Shown: positions 48,440 to 61,530, numbered from the stretch's first letter. The stretch is DNA of 64,000 nucleotides from Tubiluchus corallicola (GCA_030141605.1 JAQGDQ010000648.1:1-64000), one strand, 5' to 3'. Made by a program: numbers and translations. The notes: a model not told the origin generated them from the letters alone.

Positions 48440-48700
48440 GAGCTAAGGAAAGACGCCAACGAAAGAGTTAAGAAAATAAAGCAGAACAATTACACACTTA
48501 ACTTTCAAAGCCTGCATTCCACATCTGGGAAAAATTTTAAAAAAATAAAGCAGAAAGATTACAACCTAAAAACTTCAAAGACTGCATTGGCACACCTGGA
48601 AAAGATTTAAGAAAACATAGCAGAGTATTAACACACCTGAATTTCAAAGCTTGAATTCCGCTCGTAGGAAAGGTAAAATAAAGAACAGCAAACACAGACA
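48440..48700 (-). repeat. 70-bp tandem array, inverted relative to 36224-36370
   Basis: About three units starting near 48471, 48540 and 48610. Each contains [AG]GCAGA...ATTACA, ACTTTCAAAG and CTGCATTCC. A single-copy relative is at 61925-62000. Confidence 0.7.
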
Positions 48701-50224
48701 AGGTTAATAGTAATGTACGACATTCCTCTAAATTTACACGAGCGTTCCTACAAAGAAGTGAGGAACAATAACCACTTCTGATTAATGCATTTCATTACTG
48801 ATTAAAAAATACATTCTTTTAAATGTAATTAATTCTCGATCACTAATTTAGCAATACGCAAAGCATTGATGCTTTTACATTCAGGTCTGCTGAGGAAAAT
48901 CGTATTTTTTGTTATTTCCATTGTACATCAAGTTTATACTAATATAGCAGCTTGGGAAATTATATTCACAACTAAAATTCAGTTTCAGTTCTTGCCTTTT
49001 AAAGCTTTTTAAAGAATTCGTTCTGCTAACATATGGTGAAAAACCTCTTTTGCTATGATAATAAAGGAGAGGCTGTGTAATAATAATAGCTATTTAGATA
49101 AGAGGTGAGGAATTTTAAGTGCTCTACCACTTGAGCAAACACGGTTCAATATGAAAGAGTAATTTTCTGAAGTAAATTGTTTGATGAAGACAAAAAATTC
49201 TTGTAACATCAAACCGTACCACCAAAGCTGTTATTTTTAAAACTCAATGAAAATAGTTCATTTTTGTCTGCTCTTTTCTATGAATAGTCTAGATTTTGTG
49301 TTAAATTTTATTGTTTACTTTGAATTTGACATTGTCTTTTACTATTTGGAGAACTTCGCCACAGTTTTAGGTCTCTTTGATGGGATGTTTTGAATTTGTA
49401 AAAATAAATTTTAAGAAATTGTTGCATACTGTTGTGTAAAAATCAATGATAGGATTATCACAGGATTAGGATAGGACTAGCATGCAGCACAGATATTAAG
49501 GAATGACTTACCAATTCATGCACGTAAAATCAGGAAATTTCAAAAATTCCAATCATTTTTTAAAACTTAGTTTTACAAAGAAGTTCTTTTTTTCAAATTA
49601 AGTGAAAAAAACAAATGAGTTGTTAATTGATTAGAGATATATCAAGGAAAAAAATCATTGTTTGAACTGGCTTTTTTGAAAGAAAAATTTACTGTTAAAT
49701 GCTCCAAGTTTTGGGAATTGTGTAGAAACAGAAAAGGAAAATTTCAGAAAGAAACCCAATAGTTTAAACAAGTCGACTCAGGTGTGTGCAGGCAAACTGG
49801 TACAGTCATCATCACACCTGTCATTATTTGCCATTAAAAAGCACATGTTGTTTTAAATTTAACAAAGCCTAGAAAACAGTGAAGACACTACAAAACTGGT
49901 GACATGTTGCCTCTTGAGCGACATTATGCAGGGGAAAGTAAAAAACTGATATTACATCTAAACAAAAAGTCAAGTGCTAGCAGGTAGACCTGACAAAAAA
50001 ATTTGATAAAAAACTAATCATTTAAATTTGTTTGCTCGCTCATCTAGTTGCCAGGTTCTGTGGTGCATAACTGTTATCTCTAACTAGTCTTTTAAGTAAG
50101 GGTAAGGTGACAGAAACTGTTTATTCTCCTCTGTGTTTTAAACAGAAATATTTTTAAATGCTTTGATATCAGAAAACTCAAACTCAATTATTGGAATAGT
50201 TTTTAATCTTATCAAAACGTGGCA
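48701..50224. other. Mosaic DNA with partial repeat copies
   Basis: 49040-49150 is another 'TGATAATAAAGG' module copy, and 49690-49770 resembles 43905-43975. No gene. Confidence 0.5.
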
Positions 50225-52665
50225 TTTCCTAGTCGGTTATATGAGAACAAACCTTTACTATTAGGACATTACTTCAAAGATTTCATTTTAATTTTGATTT
50301 AATTTCCATAATACTTAATATAGGACCGAGTCTGACCCAGGAGTAGATCAGCGCTGTACCGACTGTGTTCCAGTTTGATTTCTAGAATTTTTTTAATGTA
50401 GTGTTAAAATTTTTGCCCAATTTTACACTGTTCCCAATGTAATAATGTAAAGTCTTGAATGTAATAATTTTTGGGTCATTAATCGTATAAAAATTTACTG
50501 TGTACCAGTTCCGACTAACTTGGCTAACTTGTTGACTCGTAACAGACCTTTTATGGTGACATATTGTACCTGTTGCATTAGTTGTGATTTTGTACACTAG
50601 ATGGCTGATTTACACTACCATATGCTATTCACCTAATTGGAGCATCCGCCATTAGTAGACATGCATGCTGCACTCGCGTGCTGTCAATCACTCTTACCCA
50701 TTGAGCTATCACGTGCATCGCTACACTCACTGCTCTCACATGTGTGAGAGTGCACCATATCTCTGCCAAGCTCTACAGAGACCCACACATTTGGATAAAA
50801 TAGTTTTAGCTTCTAGTGTATGTGTACTAACCAATAATGAATGCGGAGAAATAATAGAAACATTTTCGAGTGCATTTTGCCCTCAAAATCGATAGCAGAA
50901 ATTAAATTTCACTTCAGAATCTTACAATAATGAACAATGTTCTGAAAAACACTAGCTCGCACACCAACACTAGTGTAAACGACAAATGATATGCTAAGAT
51001 GTAAGATGTAAGATTGGTATGTAAGAAAAAAATTAACGCCTAGATATGGGCTGTTAACATCTCTCAAGCTTTCTCTAAATATCATCTAAAATGTTCGGCA
51101 CAAAAATTTTTGCAAATTTTTTCATAGTTAGTTCAAGCTCTACTATCAATTTGCCACTAACAAATTTGTTGTAACCACTGACAAAATAAGCGCTAAATCT
51201 TATTGTTTATTTGTGTTAAACATTCTTTTGTGGAGCATGTGATTAAAAATGGAAACCGAAAGAATGGCAACGGCAAAATGGTGTACTTAGTAAACAATTT
51301 GTTTCAGTTAAGGTTATAGTGGGGATAGTAATTTTAGTTCTTTTTGTCTTGTCTTGGAAATTGTGCTTCAACACAATTTGTTTGTATAGTTTGTTTTTTG
51401 CCAATTACGGCAGTCAGCTTGATACCATCACCAAAATGAATGGGTGAAACGTAGATAAACTATACAGAACCTTCGTGCATTATTGAATATAAATCTATTA
51501 TTGAACAAAATAGTCTTTTGTCTAGCTATATAATACAGCTACATTTATGTATGTTTGGTTGTTTGTATTTTTTGTTAATCTTTTTAGCCAATAGAAACAG
51601 ACGTTGAAGTTTAAAATTGTTCGGCTTTGGCAGAGATCTGCATCCTATATGTTCTAGTTTTACTATAGAAATCAATTGCATGTAACATTATTTTCTATAG
51701 TGCGTTCTTTCCTGCGCCATTTTTATCTTACAAAGCTGCTGATCTTGTGGTTGTCATTGTTGTTGTTATTGCTGTTGTTGTTATTATTGTAAAACAAAAA
51801 CAAGGTCAGGCTAAGTGTGACTATGTATTAGATATAATCCATGTACTCAAATTTGTGACACATTTTCCTACATATGTTCAAGCATTTCTTTGTTACATGG
51901 TGGTTATTGATAGTAGCAAATAAATAACAAAAGTGCAGAAGAAACTGCTCTCACTAAGCACGTTGTATTGTAGCTGTTACATTAGTTGCAATTTTCTACA
52001 GTAGATGGCTGTCTGATACCATACAGGTTGTTACTATTGTGACTACTGTTTGTTAATTATTATTTTTTCTATGGTACCATATTGTAGGTGTTGCACTAGT
52101 TGCGATTTTGTACAATAGATGGCTCACTGGTATTACCCAAAGCTATTCAGCCAATTGGAGCATCTGCAATTGCTGGTCACGCATGCTGTCAATCACTCTT
52201 ACCCATGAGCTATCATGTGCATCGTTGTTTCCACGCATCCGTACACTCACTGCTCTAGCATGTGTGAGAGTGCACCATGTCTCTGCCACGCTCTACACAA
52301 GCTGCCTGTTTGGGCAAAACATTTTCACCATCCATGTACACTAGCCAAATATAAATGGCGAGAAATTAATAATAATAATAACATTAATAATAGCGATAAT
52401 GATAACAGCAACAAAATCACTTTGAAACAAACAATGAATAACATTTTAAAATGAAAACGTTGGAATGTAGCCTGTATTTTTGAATAATGTAATACGGCCT
52501 TAGACTGCAGTATGCCACTGCATTTTGTCGTGGTTAAGGCAATCCAAAGTCATGATAATATTATACTACAGATTACAATAAGGTGCAGGTTTAGATGGCA
52601 AGTGACTTTTGACAGAGTATAGCATGACAATAAAAGTTACAGTTGACCCAATATTGACATCAAAT
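50225..52665 (+). repeat. 2.4-kb duplication, copy 1 (partner 59140-61530)
   Basis: Collinear with 59140-61530 with small indels. The order is: GGACATTACTTCAAAGA, CTGACCCAGGAGTAGATCAG, TAGATGGCTGATTTACACTA core (50598), TTACGGCAGT, AAGGTCAGGCTA, a second and third core (51995, 52110), an AATAAT tract, then CAGTTGACCCAATATTGACA at 52640. The segment at 51030-51270 has little counterpart in the partner. Confidence 0.9.
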
Positions 52666-53574
52666 AGCATTGTTTATAAGACATAATAGAATTTATTGTT
52701 TTCTTTCAATAAGATTAGTCTGTCACTTTCAGTATTTCAAGAACGCAATATTAGTCCAAATGTTCGCTGCTAGTAGTGTTCTAAAAACTCCAATTATTTT
52801 GCAGATAATTTCATAGCATGGTTATCCATTATCCAATTCCAAGAACATTAGTTGGAATAGGTGTTATACTGAATTTCTAAAGACATAGAATTTAGATTTT
52901 CCTTTCTATAAGATTAGTCTAACACTTTTGTTATTTCAAAAACATAGCATTACTCCAAATCAGGGGATAACATTACACATAACATTTAGTGATTTATTTT
53001 TGCAGTCATTTTCTTAATGGAGAAACTTGTTATCCATTAAAGGGGTATAACACCAAAATGAATTTGAGCTTGAATAACTCGAGATTATATTGCATATACA
53101 AATACGAACATCGTTCTTCACAAAAGTTTCATGTTTAAGAATCTCTAGCAAAAGTCGAATAAAACTGTATGTAACACAAGATTTGACGAAGCTGCCATTG
53201 AGCATGAATCAGCACCTATGCGCCTCTGGTGGCAATACTTTACGTATTACAGAATCAAATCAAACCGAAATCAAATCATTTATTTTACATCCCAATAATG
53301 ATACAAAGAAAATTAGATATAAATTAAAAAAAACAAATGTCAAGAGGTGGCGAAAAATATTAGTTATCTAAAGCTGAGAATTAAATTATTATTATGCAGT
53401 GCTGCCATAAGTCACAAGGTCTGGTTGATATTAAAAGTCTTACTGATTTAACTAACTGGAACACGATAAAGTTAAAAATGTTCATATATGGCTAATCAAT
53501 AATTCTACAGCTAATACGTCATAGTCTCTGTGTCCATGGGGTTCACATATTTTTGTCCAGGCTGATAAAATGAA
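52666..53574. other. Mosaic spacer
   Basis: Two related 'ATAAGATTAGTCT[AG][AT]CACTTT' words (52705, 52910) also occur at 37960. A 93-codon frame at 53090-53371 is not recognisable. Confidence 0.4.
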
Positions 53575-54640
53575 GCTGTCACTAAAAATTGTCACATTAG
53601 CATTATAATTATGCTTCAGTGAGATTCTCTGAGTTTACAAAATCATTAACTCTTCTAGATGAATGAAGTTACTTTATCGTACTTATTTTACAAGAAAAGA
53701 CTTTTGCTACCAAGGCCCACACTTTTGCAACTTGTACAGCTGACGATGTTTTCAATTAATGCTACAAGAATTTTCACAATATGCGGTGGGTCTGCTTTTG
53801 AGCAATGGTATCTACAACAATATATTGTAATGGAACTATAACTTTCGACGGTAGTAAAATATCATCAGCAAAGCTGCGCTAGTTCAATTTTTTTACTCGG
53901 GAGATGGGAACATGCAGTTCATAGGCGTTTCTCGTGAGATATGAGATACAAAAAGTCACGAGGCTAAAAAAAATTCTCCAAGTTGTTGATAGGTTAGGCA
54001 ACTATAAAAAATGTTTAACTTGATTTTCATGATGTTCCCCCTTTAAGTGGTTTTGCAAGATCTTTAACTACAAGAGGGGTTTTACCATATTCTCCCTATC
54101 CGGGGAAAAACCAGCTAACATCGGGGAAACAGCACTAACATTTTCTGCACACACCCATCCATTTAGTTGAAAGTTTCGGTAGTGCGTAACTGTTATTGCT
54201 ATCTATTCTTTACGTCACGGCATACTCATGCTATTCCATTATTTTGAAAAAGTGAAATGCGTGTTTGCCGGTGTGCAGAATTTCCTCTGTCTGTGTGGGT
54301 TTAGAATTTCGTTTAGAAAAGCAGGGGTGTGTTCTATTATTTCTTCTGCTTGTTGATGCTTGAAATAACATAACTGAGAGACACACAATAAGATGTTTTG
54401 TTAAGATTGAAAATAATATAAAGCCTTTTCAGATCTGAAAACTTTTGACAGTATGTTGAACGCAAACACAGGGGTAGAAACTGGTTTTCCTTTGTACGAA
54501 ATTAAAGGGCCAGACTGCGTAAAAATAATTGTTGTTTGGATAAGACAGAGACACGAAAAGCGGAATTCTAAGATTCAAGTTCTCTTATTGATCATGAGCA
54601 TGGATAAATTGCTCAGAGCAAAGAACAATGTTTTCATATG
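53575..54640 (+). repeat. Repeat mosaic module, copy 2 (partner 38030-38960)
   Basis: See the partner. The order of words is preserved, with few indels over the first 700 bp and weaker similarity after about 54300. Confidence 0.85.
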
Positions 54641-54898
54641 TTCTTGTGAATAGTGAATATCTTGTGATTGGGAAAGAATTTAGGACATTTTAGTTTTGTG
54701 AAAATTCAACATTTCACAACATACAAAATGTCAGTAAAGTTGCAGATGTGTTAATACCGTGTAGCACAATTTAGTTAAAATGCCCTTCTCATGGGAATGT
54801 TTAAAGTAGCTCTAATTTTCAATATTTTGCATGGCAAACGTAGTCCTACTCCAAATCATTGGTGATTATTATGTGCCTTTTTTAACTGCAGCAAAGTA

Positions 54899-55300
54899 TT
54901 TGCTTTCCATCTTTTGTTAACTCTTCCCCTGGGAGTTCCAGGTAGGCATCTTAACCAAACAAAACAGCTTCTGCATTCTATTGACATTCTTGTCTGTATT
55001 TGCTTTCCATCTTTTGTTAACACTTACCCTGGGAGTTCCAGTTTGGCATCTTAACCAAACAAAAAAGCTTCTATATTCTATTGACATTCTTGTCTGTATT
55101 TGCTTTCCATCTGTTGTTAACTCTTCCCCTGGGAGTTCCAGGTAGGCATCTTAACCAAACAAAAGAGCTTCTGCATTCTATTGACATTCTTGTCTGTATT
55201 TGCTTTCCATCTCTTCTTAACTCTTTCATGGGAGTTTCAGATTATTAGCTTAACTAAACAAAAAAGCTTCTCCCGTCTATTGATAATATTGTCTGTCGTT
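54899..55300 (+). repeat. Tandem array with an exact 100-bp period, four copies
   Basis: Units start TTTGCTTTCC at 54899, 54999, 55099 and 55199. Each holds GTTAACTCTTCCCCTGGGAG (or a near variant), GGCATCTTAACCAAACAAAA and ATTGACATTCTTGTCTGTA. The fourth is diverged toward the sequence of the last unit at 34.9 kb. Confidence 0.95.
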
Positions 55301-56041
55301 TAACCCATTCTTTCCAGCATTTATACAGGGTGCAACTAGTTTACTTAAGAATTCTGAAATATGTGAAAACATTTTTTCTGAGTTTAACACAAAGAAGTAA
55401 AACTGTTCTGTTAAAAACAAATATAGACGTATAGAATTTAAAGGGACTTTGAAAGACGTTCTGAATTTGTTGGGTGCAATTAGTAGAAAAATATTGATAT
55501 TTTCTACTTCTTGATCACGAATCACGTTTACAAATCTTATTTGAGAAATTCAATTCCACGAAAGTTTAACATTCATAAGGAATCCTTAGCTTGGCTCATT
55601 TACTCATTATTGATTTTGTGATAACACGATCAAAAACAAGACACTGCATCAGTGAATCCAGTTTGCTAAATGCAAAACGCGATATCGTAATTTTTATAAA
55701 GCTACTACACCACCAACCAGAAATATTCGGCGAAATTTTTAAGACTCTGCTGTGATGGAGATGGCAATCTAGTAACCAAATCTTAATTACATAATAACAG
55801 CTACATGCAGAAATTATGCTTTAAAACCGATTTATCAAGCACGTTATTTCAAACTTAATCAAATGTATCAGAAAAATACAATTAAAACAGTTAGGCACTA
55901 ACCTAAAATTAACTGAAAATTGATTACATTTAAAAAAACAACCAAATTCAGATAATCACTTTATAGTTTGATGTCCTTGTAGAACTTCATTCAAATGTTC
56001 CCATTTTGAATCAAATAAACATTGTTAAATATAATCACTTG
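55301..56041. other. Spacer
   Basis: AT-rich, no gene recognised. The first 250 bp continue the similarity to 34960-35340. Confidence 0.5.
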
Positions 56042-56210
56042 CCAAGTTTAGTCAAGTTTAACAGCTCAGTGGTACCGGGCTCGCTCTCCGTGCGAGAGGC
56101 GGAGGTTCAATTTCAAGTCTAATACACAGCAGAGGTTTTGTAAAATGGACTAGATGAAGTAACATACTTGCAATAACATTTATTGTTATTTACATTTAAA
56201 TCTCTAGTTT
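56042..56210 (+). mobile_element. tRNA-derived SINE with 10-bp target duplication
   Basis: A tRNA-like head has an A box CAGCTCAGTGG (56062-56072) and a B box GGTTCAATTTC (56104-56114) with normal spacing. A CTCGC/GCGAG stem between them mimics an anticodon arm. The T arm does not pair and position 33 is not T, so this is not a working tRNA gene. TAATCACTTG occurs directly before (56032-56041) and after (56211-56220), consistent with LINE-mediated insertion of about 169 bp. Confidence 0.7.
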
Positions 56211-56226
56211 TAATCACTTGGCAAAG

Positions 56227-57565
56227 CATTGTAAATATTGTATATATAATAATAATGAATAATAATAAGTATAATAACATAAACACCCTGGGAGACAAAC
56301 ATCTGCCAGGGCAAAGTTTGCTTTCTTACAGGTAGCATAAAAATACTAACATATAATTAGGTAGGCCAATTATGTTAGTATTTGTTGTTTTGTTTCATGT
56401 GCGCCTTGTAGTCTAAATTGTTCATGGGTTCTATCTATTCTATAAATAATGACAGTTTACGTGACACGATAAATGAATAATGAAATAACCTAACTTTGAC
56501 ACCCATGTAGACCCTGTGACAAAGAGAAAGGTCTACAAAGAGCCCTGTACCTGCTCAATTTTTCCTTCAGTTGAAATTACTGGACCACTCATCCTACCAG
56601 CTAAGATACTATTGTCATCTCTCTGCAAACATAAAGTTAGATGGGGTGCAAAACTATGTAATTATGACTTAGATACATGGAATGATGCTGTAACTTTGTT
56701 GCTGCTACACAACAGATAACTACTATTCCTAGGTGCATAGCAATCGCTAAGCCAGTATATACTCTCGTATACTACTCAGATGCATCACAAAAAGCATACT
56801 GTTGTGGTTTGACGTTACTGAAAGTGATATCACTTAAGGCCTGTTCAAGCTCAACTAGGTTATTCACTTTCTTTTTTTCGCCCATCACCTCTAAACATGA
56901 AACTAGCTTGGCTGGAAATTTCAAACTAATTTGGCTGGACATTTATTTTAATCCTTAAAAAAGTAATTTCTTTTTCGTTAATTAAATAACAATTTTGATG
57001 TTCTTCGTTAAAAATAATTATTAATTGCTCGCTTATATGTTCATTTCTCGTCTTATTTAAATATAATTTTGTTAGCCCTTATGATTTGTTTAGATGGTTT
57101 TGTTCATTGATTCATAATTAGTTATTTGGTTGTTTATTAAGGTACTAATTAATCATTTTTCGTAATTGTTATATAGTTTCCTAGTTAGTAGTCGCTTAGT
57201 TGATTAGCTATTCACTTAGTATATCGTTTAGTTACTTTTTACGTTTGAGAGAATAACTCGCACTCAGTTTTGAGCTTTGTATGCGTATTATCCTTCCGCT
57301 ATGAATTCTCACTTCTATTTGCGCTAGCCTTGTGCTTTTTGCCAGGTGATTTGTTGAACATCCCCGTACATTTCGCGATTCTATATAAACGCAACTACAT
57401 TTCAGAGTCAAAGTTAAGAAAAGTTGGCACCACAAGTTGTGTATAATGTTTTTCATAATGCTTTCTGACATATTTGGAAAAAAACATACTTCAAATAATG
57501 TTTGTGATCTTTGCGCTTTGCAGAAATTGCATCAATTTACTAAATGTCGCACTTAATCAAAAAGG
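56227..57565. other. Upstream region of the FkbM-family gene
   Basis: Contains a repeat-motif relic (CACCCTGGGAGACAAACATC, then TGCCAGGGCAAAG) at 56284-56318 and many TTAATTA-like words at 56950-57230. No clear promoter element recognised. Confidence 0.4.
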
Positions 57566-58531
57566 ATGAACTGCAGTCAAGCCAAATTCTGCTTTATTTT
57601 AAGTTTTATTTACATTATTGCCAACTTAGGCTTAATATTTTTTTTGAAGCAAGTGACGTTATTTAACGGTTTCTCCAAAACTGATTCCAAAGTGTGTCAC
57701 TTTTGTGATGATATTGTCAGTTCAAGTGATTTATTAAAAATTCAGTATGGAAAATTGGCTGCTGATGATAAGCAGTTGTTGGAACACATTGGAAATCGGT
57801 GGATTGTAGGGCCATCTGAGCATCCTGTAACTGGACCTGTCACTGATAATTCACAAATACATCAGTCAAGCGTCGTAGACAAATTACTCAATCAAAGACA
57901 GCATGGATTTTATGTAGAATGTGGCGCAGCAGATGGACATCTCTCCAATTCAATATTTTTTGAAAGAAACCGTGGATGGAATGGGCTATTAATAGAACCT
58001 AATCCGTTATTGTTTAAGAGGTTATTGCGGAGGAAACGCAATGCATATCACATAAACGCTTGTCTAAGTACAAATAATACTGCTCAGAGATTAAAGTTTG
58101 CTATGGCTGGCTTGCTAGGTGGTCTGACTGAGACAATGGACTCGGATCGTCGCAGCAGATTGAGGCTTAAGACAAATGCCAGTAAGCTTCGAGTTAAAAC
58201 TGTACAATGTTTTCCACTCTATTCATTAATGCTTGCACTTGGCCAAACTCACATTGATTACCTATCTCTAGATGTTGAAGGTGCAGAACTTGACGTATTA
58301 AAAACAATACCATTTGAAAAGCTTACCATAGATACTCTGACCATTGAGTACCTCTCTACTAATGGGACTCATGTTTGTAAAGAAAATTCTTTATCAAAGT
58401 TAAAATATATCCGTAAATTCATGGAAACAACAAAGCTTTATCGGGAAGTTTCCTTACTACCGCCTCGAAAGGATGAACTTAGTCAAGATATCGTGTTCAT
58501 GCGCCATGATACAAAGGCTTCACAGAATTAG
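57566..58531 (+). CDS. FkbM-family methyltransferase-like type II membrane protein (Star-like)
   Basis: Single-exon, 321 residues, from a true ATG. A short N-terminus is followed by a membrane anchor at about residues 8-27 and then an FkbM/Methyltransf_21 domain. The S-adenosylmethionine loop GFYVECGAADGHLSNS is at 114-129, the acidic strand LLIEPNP at 141-147, and the family signature YLSLDVEGAELDVL at 232-245. The invertebrate proteins with this layout include Drosophila Star, a membrane protein of the secretory pathway; others are presumed sugar O-methyltransferases. The glycine loop and acidic residues are kept, so cofactor binding is plausible. The substrate is unknown. No stop or frameshift: the gene looks intact although it sits within repeat-rich DNA. 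The translational context (AAAAAGGATGA) is ordinary. Confidence 0.85.
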   Translation: MNCSQAKFCFILSFIYIIANLGLIFFLKQVTLFNGFSKTDSKVCHFCDDIVSSSDLLKIQYGKLAADDKQLLEHIGNRWIVGPSEHPVTGPVTDNSQIHQSSVVDKLLNQRQHGFYVECGAADGHLSNSIFFERNRGWNGLLIEPNPLLFKRLLRRKRNAYHINACLSTNNTAQRLKFAMAGLLGGLTETMDSDRRSRLRLKTNASKLRVKTVQCFPLYSLMLALGQTHIDYLSLDVEGAELDVLKTIPFEKLTIDTLTIEYLSTNGTHVCKENSLSKLKYIRKFMETTKLYREVSLLPPRKDELSQDIVFMRHDTKASQN

Positions 58532-59139
58532 CTCATTGGCAAACAAAACTGGCATTTGCCCCTACCGCACAGCAAAAACGACAGAGAAGAAAAACCTTTT
58601 AGCCATATTTAAATCACGAAGTCTTCGAACACTTTTGGTTATTTTCTTAGTTCATCCGCTATGATTATCTGATACATTTACAATCGCTTTGAAGCCTCAA
58701 CCAATCTCCAAACGTGATGTTAAAGTGTCTTGTCAAAAGACTGTTTCAGTATATTGAAAAAAGTTGAATAATTTTTTTGGCTTCTCTCTGGTTTCAGCAT
58801 CGGCTTTCTTTCTTTCTTTGATTTAAATCGCAGGGTTCTATTTTACAATATCCAATGTACAGGTGTCACCTCACGGGTTCTCAGTTTAATTTGAACAGCT
58901 TGTCTGAAATGTGAGACCACTTTCTAAAGGGTATCTGAGAAGCTGAACAGTCTGCTTATTACACGTAATGCAGACAGAAAGTGAATGTTTTAGAATGTAG
59001 CAACAGGGATTAAACCTAATGTTCGTGCTGAGCTGTTCACTAATGACCTGAATTGTTTGCTTCCGGAAACAAAAATTTATATAGCTAACAGGTGCGGTAA
59101 CTGAAAGACAACTGTGTGGTTAGAAACATAAGTCAGGCC
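58532..59139. other. 3' flank of the FkbM-family gene
   Basis: AT-rich, with a TTTC microrepeat near 58805-58820. No gene. Confidence 0.5.
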
Positions 59140-61530
59140 TATATTGATATATGAGGACAAACCTTTGCTAGCAGGACATTACTTCAAAGACAGCATTTTA
59201 ATTTTGATTAAAATACATAATAATAAATCTAAGTCTGAGTCTGACCCAGGAGTAGATCAGCGCTGTAACGACTGTGTTCCAGTTTGCTTTCTACAATTTT
59301 TTAAAATAGTGTTACAATTTTTGCCTAATTTTGTGCTATTCCCAAAATCTTTAATGTAATAATTTGTTGGGTCATTGATCGTGTAAAAATTTACTGTGTA
59401 CCACTTCTGATTAACTTAGCTAACTTGTTGACTCGTAATGGACCTTTTATTGTGACATATTGTAGCTGTTGCGTTAGTTGTGATTTTGTACACTAAATGG
59501 CTGATTTACACTACCATACGCTATCCACCTAATTGAAGCATCCGCCATTAGTAAACATGCATGCTGCACTTACATGCTGTTAATCACTGCTTTCTTGCAT
59601 GCATCGCTACACTCACTACTCCAGCATGTATGCGAGTGCACCATATCTCTGCCAAGCTCTACAGAGACCCACACATTTGGATAAAATACTTTTACCTTCT
59701 AGTGTATGTGTACTAACCAATAATGAATGTGGAGAAATAATTAAAACATTTTTGAGTGCATTTTACACTCAAAATCAATAGCAGAAATTAAATTTCACTT
59801 CAGAATATTACAACAATGAACAACGTTCTGAAAAACACTAGTTCACACACCAACACCAAAACTAACACACACGACAAATGATATGCTAAGATGTAAGATG
59901 TAAGATTGGTAGGTAAGATGCAAATGGCTTGAAAAAAGTAACGCCTAGAAATGGCAAACGAGGATGAATGGATGAATGGCAAGAGAAAATTGGAACACTG
60001 CTAAGGTAAAAAATGGCAAATGAGAGAATAGTAATGGCAAAATGGTATACTTAGTAAACAATTTGTTTGAGTTAAGGTTATAGTGGGGAATGGTAATTTT
60101 AGTTCTTTTTGCTTTGCCTTGGAAATTGTGCTTCAACACAGTTTGTTTGTATAGTTTGTTTTTTGCCAGTTACGGCAGTAAGCCTGATAAAATCACCAAA
60201 ATGAATGGGTAAAACGTAGATAAACTATACAGAACATTCGTGCATTATTGATTATAAATCTATTATTGAACAAAAATATTGTGAGTCTTTTTTCTAGCCT
60301 ATATAATACAGCTATATTTATGCATGTTTGGTTGTTTAGCTTTTTTGTTAATCTTTTTAGCCAATAGAATCAGACGTTGAAGTTTAGAATTGTTCGACTT
60401 TGGCAGAGATCTGCATCCTATATGTTTTACTTTTATTATGGAAATCCATTGCATGTATGTAACATTATGTGCCATTTTTTCCTGTGCCATTTTTATCTTA
60501 AAAAGCTGCTGATATTGTGGTTGTCATTGTCATTGTTATTGCTGTTGATATTGTAAAACAAATACAAGGTCAGGCTAGTCATAAGTCATTTATTTCACTA
60601 AGTGTGATTATGTTGTAGACATAATCCATGTACTTAAATTTGTGACATAACTTTCTTACATATGTTCAAGCATTTCTTTCTTTCATGGTGGTTATTGATA
60701 GTAACAAAAATTAATAAACAAAGAGAGTGCAGGAAAAACTGCTCTCACTAAGCAGCAATTACGTTGTATTGTAGCTGTTACATTAGTTGCAATTTTGTAC
60801 ACAAGATGGCTGTCTGATACTATAAAGCTAATTGGAGCAGTTATATACAAATCTTACTTCAAGACAGCACACAAATTTTGATTTTAAATTCGTGATACTA
60901 AATTTACCTACTATCATTTACGTAATTGTTAGTGATTACTGTTTGTTGATATTGTTTTTTCTATGGTCACATATTGTAGGTGTTGCATTAGTTGCGATTT
61001 TGTACAATAGATGGCTCACTGATATTACCCTAAGCTATTCAGCCAATTGGAGCATCTGCCATTGCTGGTCATGCATGCTGTCAATCACCCTTTCCCATGA
61101 GCTGTCATGTGCATCATTGCGTCCATGCACGCATCGCTACACTCACTGCTCCAGCATGTGTGAGAGTGCACCATGCCCCTGCCACGCTCTACACAGCTTG
61201 CCTGTTTAGGTAAACAATCTTCACAAACCATGTACACTAGCCAAATATAAACGTCGAGAAATTAATAATAATAATAATAATAATGGCAATAATGATAACA
61301 GCAACAAAATCAGTTTGAAAATGACAACGATAATGACACCAGAAACAAACAAAAAATAGCATTCTAAAGTGAAAATGTTGGAATGTAGCCTGCATTTTTG
61401 AACAACGTAATAGGGCCTTAGACTGCTGTATGCCACTGAATTTTATCGTGGTCAAGGCAATGCAAAGATATAGAAACAAGATACAGAAAGATACAGTTGA
61501 CCCAATATTGACATCCAATAGCATTGCTTT
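59140..61530 (+). repeat. 2.4-kb duplication, copy 2 (partner 50225-52665)
   Basis: Carries TAGATGGC/TAAATGGC-type cores near 59495, 60800 and 61007, and the AATAAT microsatellite at 61263-61284. It lies directly downstream of the FkbM gene. Confidence 0.9.

Noticed and set aside
56062-56114. Possible functional tRNA gene
   Set aside because: A and B boxes are present, but the T arm does not pair, the base before the anticodon is wrong and flanking duplications point to a SINE.
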